From Kaistella jeonii (GTDB lineage Bacteria > Bacteroidota > Bacteroidia > Flavobacteriales > Weeksellaceae), in NCBI RefSeq assembly GCF_000812865.1, contig NZ_JSYL01000002.1:372001-436000 (forward strand): a stretch of DNA of 64,000 bases, read 5' to 3'. Shown piece by piece: positions 51,011-60,039 of the stretch. A program made the position numbers and the translations under genes. Every line of letters begins with the position of its first letter. Positions within the stretch are counted from its first letter, which is position 1. Below the pieces are notes generated by a model, which was given only the letters and a program-made list of their open reading frames with translations, made no database searches and had not been told where the DNA came from.

Positions 51011-51406
51011 GGGGTTGACTGGTTTCGACAGCAAGATCAATGGGTAAGATTGCATGCAGAGAACCGTGACGCGATCTCTTTAATCCCTTGTCACAAAATT
51101 TTAACTGGCGACCAAGAGTTTGCTCTTGCAGCTTAATCCGAATTACAGTAGGATTCAGCGCTCTCCCGAAGATAGTAAGGAGGTAAGATATCCCACAGAA
51201 GTTCTGTTTCGCGACGTCTGATCCTGGGGTATAGCAATGCGGAAATAAGGTTTTAGTTACTTCGGCTAATTCACGAAAACTTCAGAAGATAAGTTGTAAG
51301 TTGGGTGTCTGTACTCTGTTTGCAATCGAAAATTAACTGCAGAATAAGCATGTAGAAGTCTTATGTGTTGCTTGTTTGGACGAGGGTTCGAATCCCTCCA
51401 ACTCCA
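51011..51406 (+). ncRNA. ssrA: Transfer-messenger RNA (tmRNA)
   Basis: 5' GGGGUUG pairs with 3' CAACUCC plus discriminator A; 3' T-arm GAGGGTTCGAATCCCTC. The tag reading frame is at 51107-51136: GGC GAC CAA GAG TTT GCT CTT GCA GCT TAA, encoding (A)GDQEFALAA. About 396 nt. Rescues stalled ribosomes with SmpB. Confidence 0.96.
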
Positions 51407-51416
51407 CATTTTAATT

Positions 51417-51452
51417 AAATAACCCGCTGTTTTTCAGTGGGTTATTTTTATT
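51417..51452 (+). terminator. Terminator of ssrA
   Basis: AATAACCC-...-GGGTTATT stem (with GCTG/CAGT inner pairs) and T-rich tail, 11 bases after the tmRNA end. Confidence 0.75.
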
Positions 51453-51866
51453 TAAACAAATCTTTCTCCACCAGTTCTCCACATCGAAAACTTTATTAAA
51501 AAAAGTTTGATATTTTTGATTCTTTACCCTCATTTAAGTTTGATAGATTTACTAGGGGGTATGCTTAAAAATCAAAATATGATACGGGGATGCCATGTAT
51601 ATGGATAGGGTATATTTACATATTCGAAAAATGATATACCAAAACTAATTAGTATAATTATAAATTTTTCGACCTTAATCCTACTAAAAAATTGAATTAA
51701 ATGTAATATTCATTAATTCCATATATTTGTGTAAATCAAATTATTGAAAATGATAACGTAAATCTAAACAAGTGGAAATTTGATAAACGGGGCTTTAGCT
51801 GACTTAAAATTCTACGGACAATACAAACTAGGGACATATTGCAAACTTTTAATAAAAACATAATAA
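51453..51866 (+). other. Non-coding gap before the T9SS protein
   Basis: AT-rich; TATATTTG at 51723-51730 is a candidate -7 box for the downstream gene but lacks a well-spaced TTG. No coding content seen. Confidence 0.35.
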
Positions 51867-54188
51867 ATGAAAAAAACACTTTACATTTTAACGCTGTTGA
51901 TTGCAACGGTTTCCTACTCTCAAAATTTGTGGCAACCTCTTGGACCTGATGATTTCAATCAACCTTCCTATGGAGTTGCTGATTACTCAAAACTTAAGCA
52001 TGATAACAATAACGTACCTTATGTTGCATTTTCTGACGGATTGATGAACAAAAAAATAACAGTTAGAAGATTTATAAATAACAAATGGGAAACTGTTGGT
52101 ATACCAGGATTTTCAGGTGCAGCCGTTACCTTTATCTCGTTGGAATTTGACAGCAACAATAATCCTTATGTCTCTTACAAAGACAACACAATTATTGTCA
52201 AAAAATTTGATGGAGTTGATTGGATTACAGTGGGAAACACATCCTCTTACACAAGTTATCCCTTCGATTTAAAAATCAAGAGTAACATACCATATATCGC
52301 ATTTCTTAATTCAACAAATGGCAATAAGACTTCCCTAAAAAAATATAGCGGCTCCAATTGGGAACAGTTAGGTAATGATGGTTTTTCAGAAGGTTCTGCG
52401 AGTTCAATTAGTCTTGACTTCGACAATGCAAATACACCATTTGTTGGGTATACCGATGGTTTGTATAGTAATAAAGGTAGCGTTAAAAGCTTTGATGGTT
52501 CTTCATGGAACTATTTAGGGAATCGGAGCTTTACAAATGGAATAGCATCTTCTGTGAAAATTAAATTCAACAAAAACAACGAATTATGTTTTCTATATAA
52601 AGATGGGGCTGTTAATAATAAAGCTACTTTATTAAAGTTTTCAGCAGGTAACTGGAATACTATTGGCAATCAAGGCTTTTCTGATTCGGAGTCTGACGAT
52701 TTTGATATTGCTTTCGATTCAAATAATAATATTTACATTGTTTGTAAAACTACTTATGACTTTACTTCAGTATACAGATACTCCACAGAATGGTCTAAGA
52801 TAGGCTACATGAACTTTGATGACCTACCAACCAACTACAGGTCCTTATCTATTGACTCAAATAACAACGTCTTAATAGCATACAAAGATGATGTATCTAA
52901 CGGAAAAATGCTTACTGTGAAAAAATTAAGCAATAATAATTGGTTAGTAGTAGGTGAAGAACCAATTACAGATAATAATGCGAAAGGTTTAGATAATATG
53001 GGCACAGCAATTAGTGATAAGCAAAACAATATTTATTTGCCATATATAGAATATCACTACCTATCGAATGACACCACTCAAAACAATAGTTTACGAATTA
53101 AAAAATACTTCAATGGACAATGGACAGACTTTGGTGGAGTTATTAATGACAATCTATGGGCGACAGATAAAGAAGCTATATCTCTAATTTCGGATGCTGC
53201 TGACCAACTATACATCGCATATGTTGAACGTGATTCTTCTTTTCCAAATCATAGGATAAAAGTAAAAAAATTTGAAAATAATTCATGGATAGATATTGTT
53301 TCACCTCATTCTTTAATTTCATCACCGTACAGGACAGTTCTTTCTTTAGATTACAACTCATCAAACGAATTAATTATAGCTTATACAGCTCCTAATAATA
53401 GTGGAGACTTTCAGCTTTTTATAAAAAAATATGACGGAACTAGCTGGAAAAACGTTACCTATAGCGAACATTTCGGTGGACTCTCAAATAATTTGTCCAT
53501 GAAGGTCGAAAGAAATATAAATCCAAACATCATATATGTTGCATTAGATTCAGATATAACAAGGCTGTCTACTCCAACTTCTTCTTGGGAGCTCATTGGA
53601 ACTGGAAAATCACTTGAAATTATGAATGGTATTCTATATTCGCACAGAGATAATAATTTGATAAAGTTTAATGGTCAGAATTGGCAAAATGTAGGAACTA
53701 GCTTTGTCTCAACTTTCAATACCCAACTCAGAACCATCGGAAATAAATTGTTTATAGTTAATTTAACAAATGATAAATTATCGGTTTTAAATTATGATGG
53801 AAATAATATGAGTACCGTAGGAAATACAAATTTCAATGCAGGAAAAGGAAATTATCCTTCATTAGTACTCTCAAATAATAATAAATTGGTTACTGTATAT
53901 AATAATTCACGAGGAGCCTACGCAAAATACATTAATATAGAAAATCTTGCAACAAACGAAAGTAATAATAAAAGAAATATTGTTTCATATCCTAATCCAG
54001 TTAAGGATATAATTTATTTTACAGGAGAAGGGGATATTACACTTTATAATATTTCTGGTCAAAAAGTAGCTTCACAAAAAAAAGTATCTCATATCAACAT
54101 TGTAAAACTACCTAAAGGTTTTTATTTTATTGTCTTTAAGGATAAAGATGGTAGAGAAATAAAAATGAGTAAAATTATTAAAGAATAA
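51867..54188 (+). CDS. T9SS type A sorting domain-containing repeat protein
   Basis: 773 residues. Signal peptide ending SYSQ. Residues about 20-690 consist of ~50-residue repeats (W..VG..GF...SxSLDFDxxNxPYVxYxD and variants), suggesting a beta-propeller. The C-terminal ~70 residues (YPNPVKDIIYF...ITLYNISGQKVAS...LPKGFYFIVF...MSKIIKE) match the type A sorting domain of the type IX secretion system, so the protein is secreted to or through the cell surface. Function unknown. It is the first plus-strand gene past ssrA. Confidence 0.9.
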   Translation: MKKTLYILTLLIATVSYSQNLWQPLGPDDFNQPSYGVADYSKLKHDNNNVPYVAFSDGLMNKKITVRRFINNKWETVGIPGFSGAAVTFISLEFDSNNNPYVSYKDNTIIVKKFDGVDWITVGNTSSYTSYPFDLKIKSNIPYIAFLNSTNGNKTSLKKYSGSNWEQLGNDGFSEGSASSISLDFDNANTPFVGYTDGLYSNKGSVKSFDGSSWNYLGNRSFTNGIASSVKIKFNKNNELCFLYKDGAVNNKATLLKFSAGNWNTIGNQGFSDSESDDFDIAFDSNNNIYIVCKTTYDFTSVYRYSTEWSKIGYMNFDDLPTNYRSLSIDSNNNVLIAYKDDVSNGKMLTVKKLSNNNWLVVGEEPITDNNAKGLDNMGTAISDKQNNIYLPYIEYHYLSNDTTQNNSLRIKKYFNGQWTDFGGVINDNLWATDKEAISLISDAADQLYIAYVERDSSFPNHRIKVKKFENNSWIDIVSPHSLISSPYRTVLSLDYNSSNELIIAYTAPNNSGDFQLFIKKYDGTSWKNVTYSEHFGGLSNNLSMKVERNINPNIIYVALDSDITRLSTPTSSWELIGTGKSLEIMNGILYSHRDNNLIKFNGQNWQNVGTSFVSTFNTQLRTIGNKLFIVNLTNDKLSVLNYDGNNMSTVGNTNFNAGKGNYPSLVLSNNNKLVTVYNNSRGAYAKYINIENLATNESNNKRNIVSYPNPVKDIIYFTGEGDITLYNISGQKVASQKKVSHINIVKLPKGFYFIVFKDKDGREIKMSKIIKE

Positions 54189-54255
54189 ATCACATCATAT
54201 TATTATTTCCGCCAAGGGGAACAAAAGTTAACGCCACAACCACCCTTTTCTAATT

Positions 54256-54645
54256 ATGAGTAAAAGAAAAATTAGAACTGCATTAATATTTTCCAGACAA
54301 AACCAAAGATTTAGAGCTCTTCAAAAAAAGAAAGTTAAAAAAGAAAATGTTCTTTTAATCATTGCTCGGAATGCAAAAAAAACAAATGTCATTAATCCTA
54401 AACCAACCAAAAAAAAGTTGTCTCCTCATGACATGCAACTAAAGGAGAAAGGATGGAGTGAAATGCTTGATATATTTGAAATAAAATCATCGGAAGTTTC
54501 ATATGAGACATACAAAAAAAGATTTAATAAAATCCCTAAATACACGCAGGTCTTAGATTTAATAAAAAATGCGAAAAAATTTATTGAACTTAAAAAATTG
54601 AACAAAGAGCCATACAGAATGGAAGAATTCTTTAAGAAGTTTTGA
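54256..54645 (+). CDS. Unknown basic protein
   Basis: 129 residues, very Lys/Arg-rich (N-terminal third especially: SKRKIRTALIFSRQNQRF). No signal peptide or membrane segment; mainly helical. I do not recognise it. Its codon usage looks ordinary for the region. The ATG follows the T9SS gene by 67 bases. Confidence 0.5.
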   Translation: MSKRKIRTALIFSRQNQRFRALQKKKVKKENVLLIIARNAKKTNVINPKPTKKKLSPHDMQLKEKGWSEMLDIFEIKSSEVSYETYKKRFNKIPKYTQVLDLIKNAKKFIELKKLNKEPYRMEEFFKKF

Positions 54646-54959
54646 TATTTAGAGAAAACAAATTAGATAAATAATAATATTAGATTTCAAAAATTTAATA
54701 TCTGTAATCCCTCTTAATAAAAAGATAAAACAAGTCTATCTTAAAAGTTTTTGTACAATAATTATTTAAGTAAAAATATTGATATTTCTTTTTAGGAACA
54801 TATAGTATGATTGTATCGAGACTTACAATTTATAAGGATTTATCATATATTTACTGCATAGATGACCTAGGAATTTGTTACTATCCATCTAATAATAGTA
54901 CAATCACTATATTGCTAATACAAATTATAGCATGAATTTAACCTAATTAAACAACTTTT
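54646..54959. other. Non-coding AT-rich gap
   Basis: About 310 bases with no ORF or hairpin that I can support. Confidence 0.5.
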
Positions 54960-55379
54960 ATGAGAGCTTATATTATTGTTTGCATACTATCGATATCTGC
55001 ACAATTTTACGCACAGAAAACTTTACAATTGTATGGTGGTAAAAACGAAGCTGTTTACTTAGGTTGCTTAAATTGCAACAATGTTAGTTCTAATTCTATA
55101 TGGAACGAAGTAGGAAATTATGGCTCTCCAGTTAGTTCAACTTCAATTTGGAATGAAGTAGGAACTTATGGCGGTCCAGTAAGTTCCTATTCTCCTTTTA
55201 ATCCAGTGGGAAATAATCCACCTAAAATCATTGATTCAGACGGCAACTTCTATGGTTATCTAACTGCAAATCCCGTTAAATCAAATCGAGCTACATTCAA
55301 ACTAGCATTGACTATATGTGAAAATTGGGAGTACATAAAAAAAGATGTCGGCAATTGGTATTATAAAATTTTTAGGTAA
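54960..55379 (+). CDS. Small secreted SIWN-repeat protein
   Basis: 139 residues, signal peptide ending FYAQ. LYGGKNEAVYLGCLNCN, followed by tandem SIWNEVGxYGxPVSS repeats (residues ~45-75), a SPFNPVGNNPP variant, and DSDGNFYGYLTANP. This family is widespread in bacteria as a hypothetical secreted/lipoprotein; its function is unknown to me. The two cysteines in CLNCN may bind metal or form a disulfide. Confidence 0.75.
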   Translation: MRAYIIVCILSISAQFYAQKTLQLYGGKNEAVYLGCLNCNNVSSNSIWNEVGNYGSPVSSTSIWNEVGTYGGPVSSYSPFNPVGNNPPKIIDSDGNFYGYLTANPVKSNRATFKLALTICENWEYIKKDVGNWYYKIFR

Positions 55380-55433
55380 GATGTACAAAATTATTTTGAA
55401 ATTATTTTAAAAAGGAGCAAAACCTATCAGACA

Positions 55434-56441
55434 ATGAAACACAAATTATTACTGTTAAGCATTATACTATCTACCTTTACTTTTGCACAACAACTAACGA
55501 TTGATGAAACAATCAATTACATTAACACTAATTTACAGGACCAGTTTAAATTGAAAATTACTTCTGAAAGAAATTTTAAAGTTTCCCAAGATAAGAGTAG
55601 CAATCAGTATTGGGTCGATTTTAATAGTGAGCTTAATAAATTTTTTCCTGATTCTAGTAAAAATGGTAATTCATATGGTACTGAATGGGCTTATTCAGGT
55701 AAAATTGACAAAATTAATATAAGTAAAAGTATAGATTATAATAATGAGTTTTTGATAAATTTTAAGTGCAACGACAGTTCGCCATGTTATTATGTTATAG
55801 GAAAGAGGTACTCAGTAAGTTTCAAAAATAATGTTGTAGATAGTAAGACAGCTTATCTAATTGCTGGAACTGCTGAGAATAAATATCAATTTAAATTATC
55901 TTTCGTAAATGAGAATAAAAGAGATAAGATATTTAACGCATTTAAATATTTGATTGAATCAATAAAAGTTAGTCCTGAGTTTCAAAATCAAGATTCTGAC
56001 CCATTTTCAGTAGAAAATTTCAGTGCCTTATATTCGGTAATTATCGGAAATAAGATAAAAGATGAAGTCAAACTAAATTCGGATAGAGGGACATACAGCA
56101 TTTCTGTAAGCGTTAATGGTTTAACAAAACAATTTGTATTAGATTCAGGAGCAAGTGAAATTTCTCTGTCAACAAATTTTGAGAGAGATTTAATTTCACA
56201 AGGACTAATTAAAAAGGAAGACTATCTTGAATCAGGACTTTACAAAATTGCTGACGGCTCAATAGTTACTCAAAGAAGGATAAATCTAAAAGAAGTAAAA
56301 GTTGGAGCTTTCACTGTTAAGAACGTCACTGCTTCTGTAGGAAATGGAAATATCCCATTACTACTTGGGAAAAGTTTTTTAGATAAATTTAGCAAATGGT
56401 CAATTGACAACAGCTCAGAAAAATTAATACTAGAAAAATAA
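55434..56441 (+). CDS. Secreted retropepsin-like aspartyl protease
   Basis: 335 residues. Signal peptide ending TFAQQ. N-terminal ~180 residues unknown; C-terminal domain (about 205-335) has the aspartyl protease motif QFVLDSGASEISLS (Asp in DSGA, near residue 238), GSIVTQRRINLKEVKVGAFTV, and PLLLGKSFLDKFSKWSIDN, matching single-domain retroviral-type aspartyl proteases. Possibly proteolysis in the periplasm or outside the cell. The frame remains open for 42 codons after the stop. Confidence 0.82.
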   Translation: MKHKLLLLSIILSTFTFAQQLTIDETINYINTNLQDQFKLKITSERNFKVSQDKSSNQYWVDFNSELNKFFPDSSKNGNSYGTEWAYSGKIDKINISKSIDYNNEFLINFKCNDSSPCYYVIGKRYSVSFKNNVVDSKTAYLIAGTAENKYQFKLSFVNENKRDKIFNAFKYLIESIKVSPEFQNQDSDPFSVENFSALYSVIIGNKIKDEVKLNSDRGTYSISVSVNGLTKQFVLDSGASEISLSTNFERDLISQGLIKKEDYLESGLYKIADGSIVTQRRINLKEVKVGAFTVKNVTASVGNGNIPLLLGKSFLDKFSKWSIDNSSEKLILEK

Positions 56442-56570
56442 AACCCTCGACTTAATTTAGGATTTACACACGGTGACCAGATTGTAAAATTTCTCTATCA
56501 AGATAAACAAATTTTTAACGTCAATTTGCATGTATTGAAACGTGAAACTGAGAAAAACCCCCAATGGTAA
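56442..56570 (+). pseudogene. In-frame coding remnant after the protease stop
   Basis: After TAA at 56439-56441 the same frame reads 42 codons (LNLGFTHGDQIVKFLYQDK, then IFNVNLHVLKRETEKNPQW) to TAA at 56568. The composition is protein-like. Could be the tail of an ancestral longer protein or of another lost gene; not provable here. Confidence 0.35.
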
Positions 56571-56745
56571 ATTAGTAACATCTTGAAATACAATTCGCTT
56601 ACAATCAATTACTTAATCATCTTAAGTGGGGTTTTTGAATGCTATATCCTTTTTTGTAGAATAATAATCACATTATAAAGTCTTCAAAACGGTTATCAGA
56701 ATAATGTAGAAGAAAGCTTACAGCAGTTTTTCTATGCATGTTTAA
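56571..56745. other. Intergenic gap with distant inverted repeat
   Basis: AAAAACCCC (56553) and GGGGTTTTT (56627) are complementary, 70 bases apart; could be a weak structure. No gene seen. Confidence 0.3.
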
Positions 56746-56955
56746 TTATCCTGCATTCACATTATACTTCTCAGCTTTAATTTCGAGAATCTTATCCAAA
56801 TTTTCAAGTATATAACTTTTCCTGAAACCTGTGAATTTCGAAAGCATCGTCAATGCTTCGTCTGCAACTAATTTATCTTCAGATTGTAAAGCTTCTTGAA
56901 GTCCGTAATATTTGCTAAAAGTTTCTTGTAGTATTATAATAATATAGGCTTGCAT
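56746..56955 (-). CDS. Small unknown protein, last gene of the polymerase operon
   Basis: 69 residues, helical (YGLQEALQSEDKLVADEALTMLSKFTGFRKSYILENLDKILEIKA in part), no signal peptide. Begins 2 bases after the stop of the upstream gene. Function unknown; context suggests it works with the polymerase-like protein. Confidence 0.6.
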   Translation of the reverse strand: MQAYIIIILQETFSKYYGLQEALQSEDKLVADEALTMLSKFTGFRKSYILENLDKILEIKAEKYNVNAG

Positions 56956-56957
56956 GA

Positions 56958-57755
56958 TTAACGTTTTTTATACTCCAAAAAAAATTTGGTAAGTAGTGGA
57001 TTATACATAAAGAGTTCTTTGTTAGTATTGCAGACAACAAAGAGCTCTAATTTCTTATCTTCTGTAAAGGTGTTAAATCTATCCTCGAAGTACTGAACAT
57101 ATTGAAATGGGTTTTTATCAGTATCCAATCTAGGTGAAGAATAATAGCAAATTAACATCTCTTGAAGCAACTTTTCCTCTGGGAAGCAACCTACGCCTAA
57201 TTCAATTATTTTCGACACCTCCGTACCAGCATAGATATCATCGTGAAAGTGAATGGAAATCACTTTCTTGATGTTTTGTTCCAAAACCAGGTTCATACAA
57301 TTTTCAACTATCTTAGCATCATCATCCATCTTAAAGACATTATTAAATGGATATGTTTGGGTAAGAAAATAATTGATGTGCATTTCAGTAAAGTTGGTTT
57401 CAGTAATTTGTGAAAAGTAATGGAATCTTGTATGGTTATAATTTACTGAAATAAACTTCTCAGCTAGTCGTTTTAGTTCGTCAACTTCATCAGATTCACG
57501 GTTTTCTTCGATGTATTTGCTAAATGGCTCAATACTCCTGGTAAAGCTGTCGTAAGCCTCCATAACTGACGAGACAAACATTTTGATTTCTGGAATACTA
57601 GAATCATCTAAAAAGTTTTCCACTTCACAAAAGTAATCCCCAATAATTCCTTTCAATGGATACACGCTCTCAAATTCTATGTAATTTTTAGTGTGAATCG
57701 TTACTTTGATAATATAGAAATCAAAGCGACAGAATGTTATTAAAATAAGCTCCAT
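56958..57755 (-). CDS. Unknown protein with an N-terminal domain shared with its upstream neighbour
   Basis: 265 residues. The first ~45 residues (LITFCRFDFYIIKVTIHTK, then EFESVYPLKGI) align with those of the gene before it (RVTFGETNYFTKVLKYSPK, then EIITLFPVEGI). The rest is helical and acidic. No known motif. Seven bases after the 57763 gene; same operon. Confidence 0.6.
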   Translation of the reverse strand: MELILITFCRFDFYIIKVTIHTKNYIEFESVYPLKGIIGDYFCEVENFLDDSSIPEIKMFVSSVMEAYDSFTRSIEPFSKYIEENRESDEVDELKRLAEKFISVNYNHTRFHYFSQITETNFTEMHINYFLTQTYPFNNVFKMDDDAKIVENCMNLVLEQNIKKVISIHFHDDIYAGTEVSKIIELGVGCFPEEKLLQEMLICYYSSPRLDTDKNPFQYVQYFEDRFNTFTEDKKLELFVVCNTNKELFMYNPLLTKFFLEYKKR

Positions 57756-57762
57756 AAATTGG

Positions 57763-58284
57763 TCATTTGTTGTTAGTTATACAGTGAATTGTCTTTTTGT
57801 CGAAGCTTTCTAAAAAGAGCTCTTCTGAGCCAGCAATGACATGTTTGCCTTGAGTCATATCCTCTTTCCTAAATTCAAGATATTCTAAGAGATAATTGAC
57901 CATGGCATCGGTAAATTCAAAGAATGGAAAGTTATCCTTAAAAAAGGATTCACCAAAAATTCTTCTAATCCTTTGTTGTTTTTCAGAGGATTGTTCATCA
58001 TCCAGGAAAATACTTAATGAAAATTCCAGCTCTCTCAGTTTTTGCTTAATTACTTGCAGATTGCGAACTATTTCAATTTCGAAAATGAGCTTTTCTTTGT
58101 AGGCTTTCAAGACTCTTTCCTCAAAGTAACTCACTATCTCAAAGTTTTCTGATGAGGTTTCAGTGTATTTTATTCCCTCGACAGGGAAAAGTGTGATTAT
58201 CTCAAACCCTTTTGGGCTATATTTTAAAACTTTGGTGAAGTAATTGGTTTCTCCAAAAGTTACTCGAAGTATTTGATTTTCCAT
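57763..58284 (-). CDS. Unknown protein in the polymerase operon
   Basis: 173 residues; N-terminal beta-rich part similar to the next gene's (see there), then a long helical region (EERVLKAYKEKLIFEIEIVRN in part) and a tail near EELFLESFDKKTIHC. No recognised family. Starts one base after the stop of the polymerase-like gene, so translation is probably coupled. Confidence 0.6.
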   Translation of the reverse strand: MENQILRVTFGETNYFTKVLKYSPKGFEIITLFPVEGIKYTETSSENFEIVSYFEERVLKAYKEKLIFEIEIVRNLQVIKQKLRELEFSLSIFLDDEQSSEKQQRIRRIFGESFFKDNFPFFEFTDAMVNYLLEYLEFRKEDMTQGKHVIAGSEELFLESFDKKTIHCITNNK

Positions 58285-58285
58285 T

Positions 58286-59809
58286 CTAATTATTTTTTAA
58301 GCAGTTTAAACAAAAATGCTCTTCTTCAACCATCGGAGGAACATTGGTAAATTCTTCAATTAAGGTGCATATGATTGATTTAAGATTTACATTCTCACTC
58401 CAGGATTCAGTGGTTGCAATAGAATCGTGGATAGTAAACAAGGGCATGTCAGGGTATCGTTTTGCTATTTCTTTCGTAACAAAGTCGATAACACATGTGG
58501 ATTCTATTTGCTGCAATAAAATTGGAAAATCTGTCTTATCATTTTTTTTCATTATTAAAAGAAATTCGCAGAAGGCTGGAAAGTGTTTTTGAAAATCTTT
58601 GAATTCTCTACCAGGATTTTTTTCACCACCATAAAATATGCTAAAGACGGACTCTTTTATCATACCTTTTTCTTCCTCAATGTTGTTTACTTCATAAAAT
58701 TTTGAAATAGTTATAGTAACATCTTTTCCATTCACATCTTTACCTATTACTTTTGGAACTCTTCTTTCCCATCGTCCAGTATATGGTTTAACAGGATAAA
58801 GTATCTTCATCATTTCACTGTAAAATTTACCATCTAAAATCCAGTTTTTGAGTATTTCATAATCCTTTTGAAAGGCTGACGAACAAAGGACTAAAGGTAG
58901 GTTCTGCCAGATTAAAGATTTATCTTTAATCTTATTATCTATAATTCTACTTAAATTTATATTACTATTTCTACCTCTATCACTACACTCAATCTCTCCT
59001 AAAACGCTCTCAGTAGAATTTTTTTGCAATAGAAATTCAACCAGAGCTACCATAAAATACGGTTGGCTGGATTTTATGTCATAATTCACAAGAGTTTCAC
59101 CGTCATATCGGAGAAAAGGTCTTAAAATTTTTGGTAAATTTGTTAAGTTGCTATGAATTCTATTATCTGTCTTTGTGTTTCGTGAAGCAAAAATATTATT
59201 AGCATTTAAATTTTCGATGGCTGCCAAATATGAGATTTTTTGATATTTTGAGAATTCTTTGCCTTCCATTACAAGCTCTTTAGCATCAGCATAGTCAATG
59301 GTAAGTTTATTATTTAGCCACTTTGCCAGGTGCCGTGCGCTATGCTTGACTATATCTGCTATTATATGTTGTTCAATGACTGTATTCCGAGTTTTAACAT
59401 CAGTCATATCTACCATCACTATTTTAAACTGGGTATCTAGTTCTATTAACTGCCGAATCTTTGCTGAAAACCGATATTGGGCACATCTTGGCGGTTGACC
59501 AGGAAAATTCTTGTGATTAAGTTTATCTAAAATTTTATTCTCTACAAAATAGTCGAAGTACTTATTGTAATTGGATGAGTAATCGTCAAGAATCTCCGAA
59601 CATAACGAGCTGTAAGTTTCGAATGTTTCATTCTCCCAATCTGAAGTTACTTTTCTGAAAAGAACGTGGAAGTAGAACTTTGCAATTTTTTCATTCATCC
59701 AAAATTTCGGTGGATTTTCGTTAAGTTTAGTAGTAAAAAACTTTAGAATAGTTTCGGGAAGGAAAATTGATTTTGGGATTCTAGCCCACTTTTTTTTGAA
59801 ATTTGACAT
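58286..59809 (-). CDS. PolA-type (family A) DNA polymerase-like protein, exonuclease-less
   Basis: 507 residues. Pre-motif-A block NRIHSNLTNLPKILR (216-230) resembles the GRLSS...PNLQNIP segment of PolA. Motif A: VNYDIKSSQPYF with Asp244. O-helix (motif B): K381, K385, F389, Y393, G394 with the exact PolA spacing (E. coli R754, K758, F762, Y766, G767). LLQQ (431-434) parallels the Gln before motif C. Motif C: IHDS (His461, Asp462). No N-terminal 3'-5' or 5'-3' exonuclease domain is seen (first 200 residues unfamiliar), and a C-terminal CxxC is present. Likely copies DNA or primes for the integrative element; inference. First gene of a four-gene operon. Confidence 0.72.
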   Translation of the reverse strand: MSNFKKKWARIPKSIFLPETILKFFTTKLNENPPKFWMNEKIAKFYFHVLFRKVTSDWENETFETYSSLCSEILDDYSSNYNKYFDYFVENKILDKLNHKNFPGQPPRCAQYRFSAKIRQLIELDTQFKIVMVDMTDVKTRNTVIEQHIIADIVKHSARHLAKWLNNKLTIDYADAKELVMEGKEFSKYQKISYLAAIENLNANNIFASRNTKTDNRIHSNLTNLPKILRPFLRYDGETLVNYDIKSSQPYFMVALVEFLLQKNSTESVLGEIECSDRGRNSNINLSRIIDNKIKDKSLIWQNLPLVLCSSAFQKDYEILKNWILDGKFYSEMMKILYPVKPYTGRWERRVPKVIGKDVNGKDVTITISKFYEVNNIEEEKGMIKESVFSIFYGGEKNPGREFKDFQKHFPAFCEFLLIMKKNDKTDFPILLQQIESTCVIDFVTKEIAKRYPDMPLFTIHDSIATTESWSENVNLKSIICTLIEEFTNVPPMVEEEHFCLNCLKNN

Positions 59810-60039
59810 TTAAATTCTATTTTTTTAATTAATAAATAGAGGACTCCATTTCAATGGAAAAATCCTCTGAAAAAAACATTTAGGTTGATAGAATTAAGAT
59901 TCATGCTTCAGAACGAAGCTGGAGAATTGTTGTTCTATCATTTTATTTGAGCCCGAAGACTCCGAATCATTTTCCCACCGCTTAAAATGACAGACAACAC
60001 GGTTGGACACTGATTTAACAGTTCTCTTGATTCTAAAAA
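59810..60039. other. Intergenic gap in the element
   Basis: About 230 bases between the operon and the HTH gene; TTCCCACCGCTTAAAATGAC near 59971 and GGTTGG near 60001 have no clear meaning. No gene seen. Confidence 0.35.

Noticed and set aside
56553-56635. AAAAACCCC / GGGGTTTTT pair as a terminator
   Set aside because: Arms are 70 bases apart and not followed by a clean T-run; left as an unproven structure.
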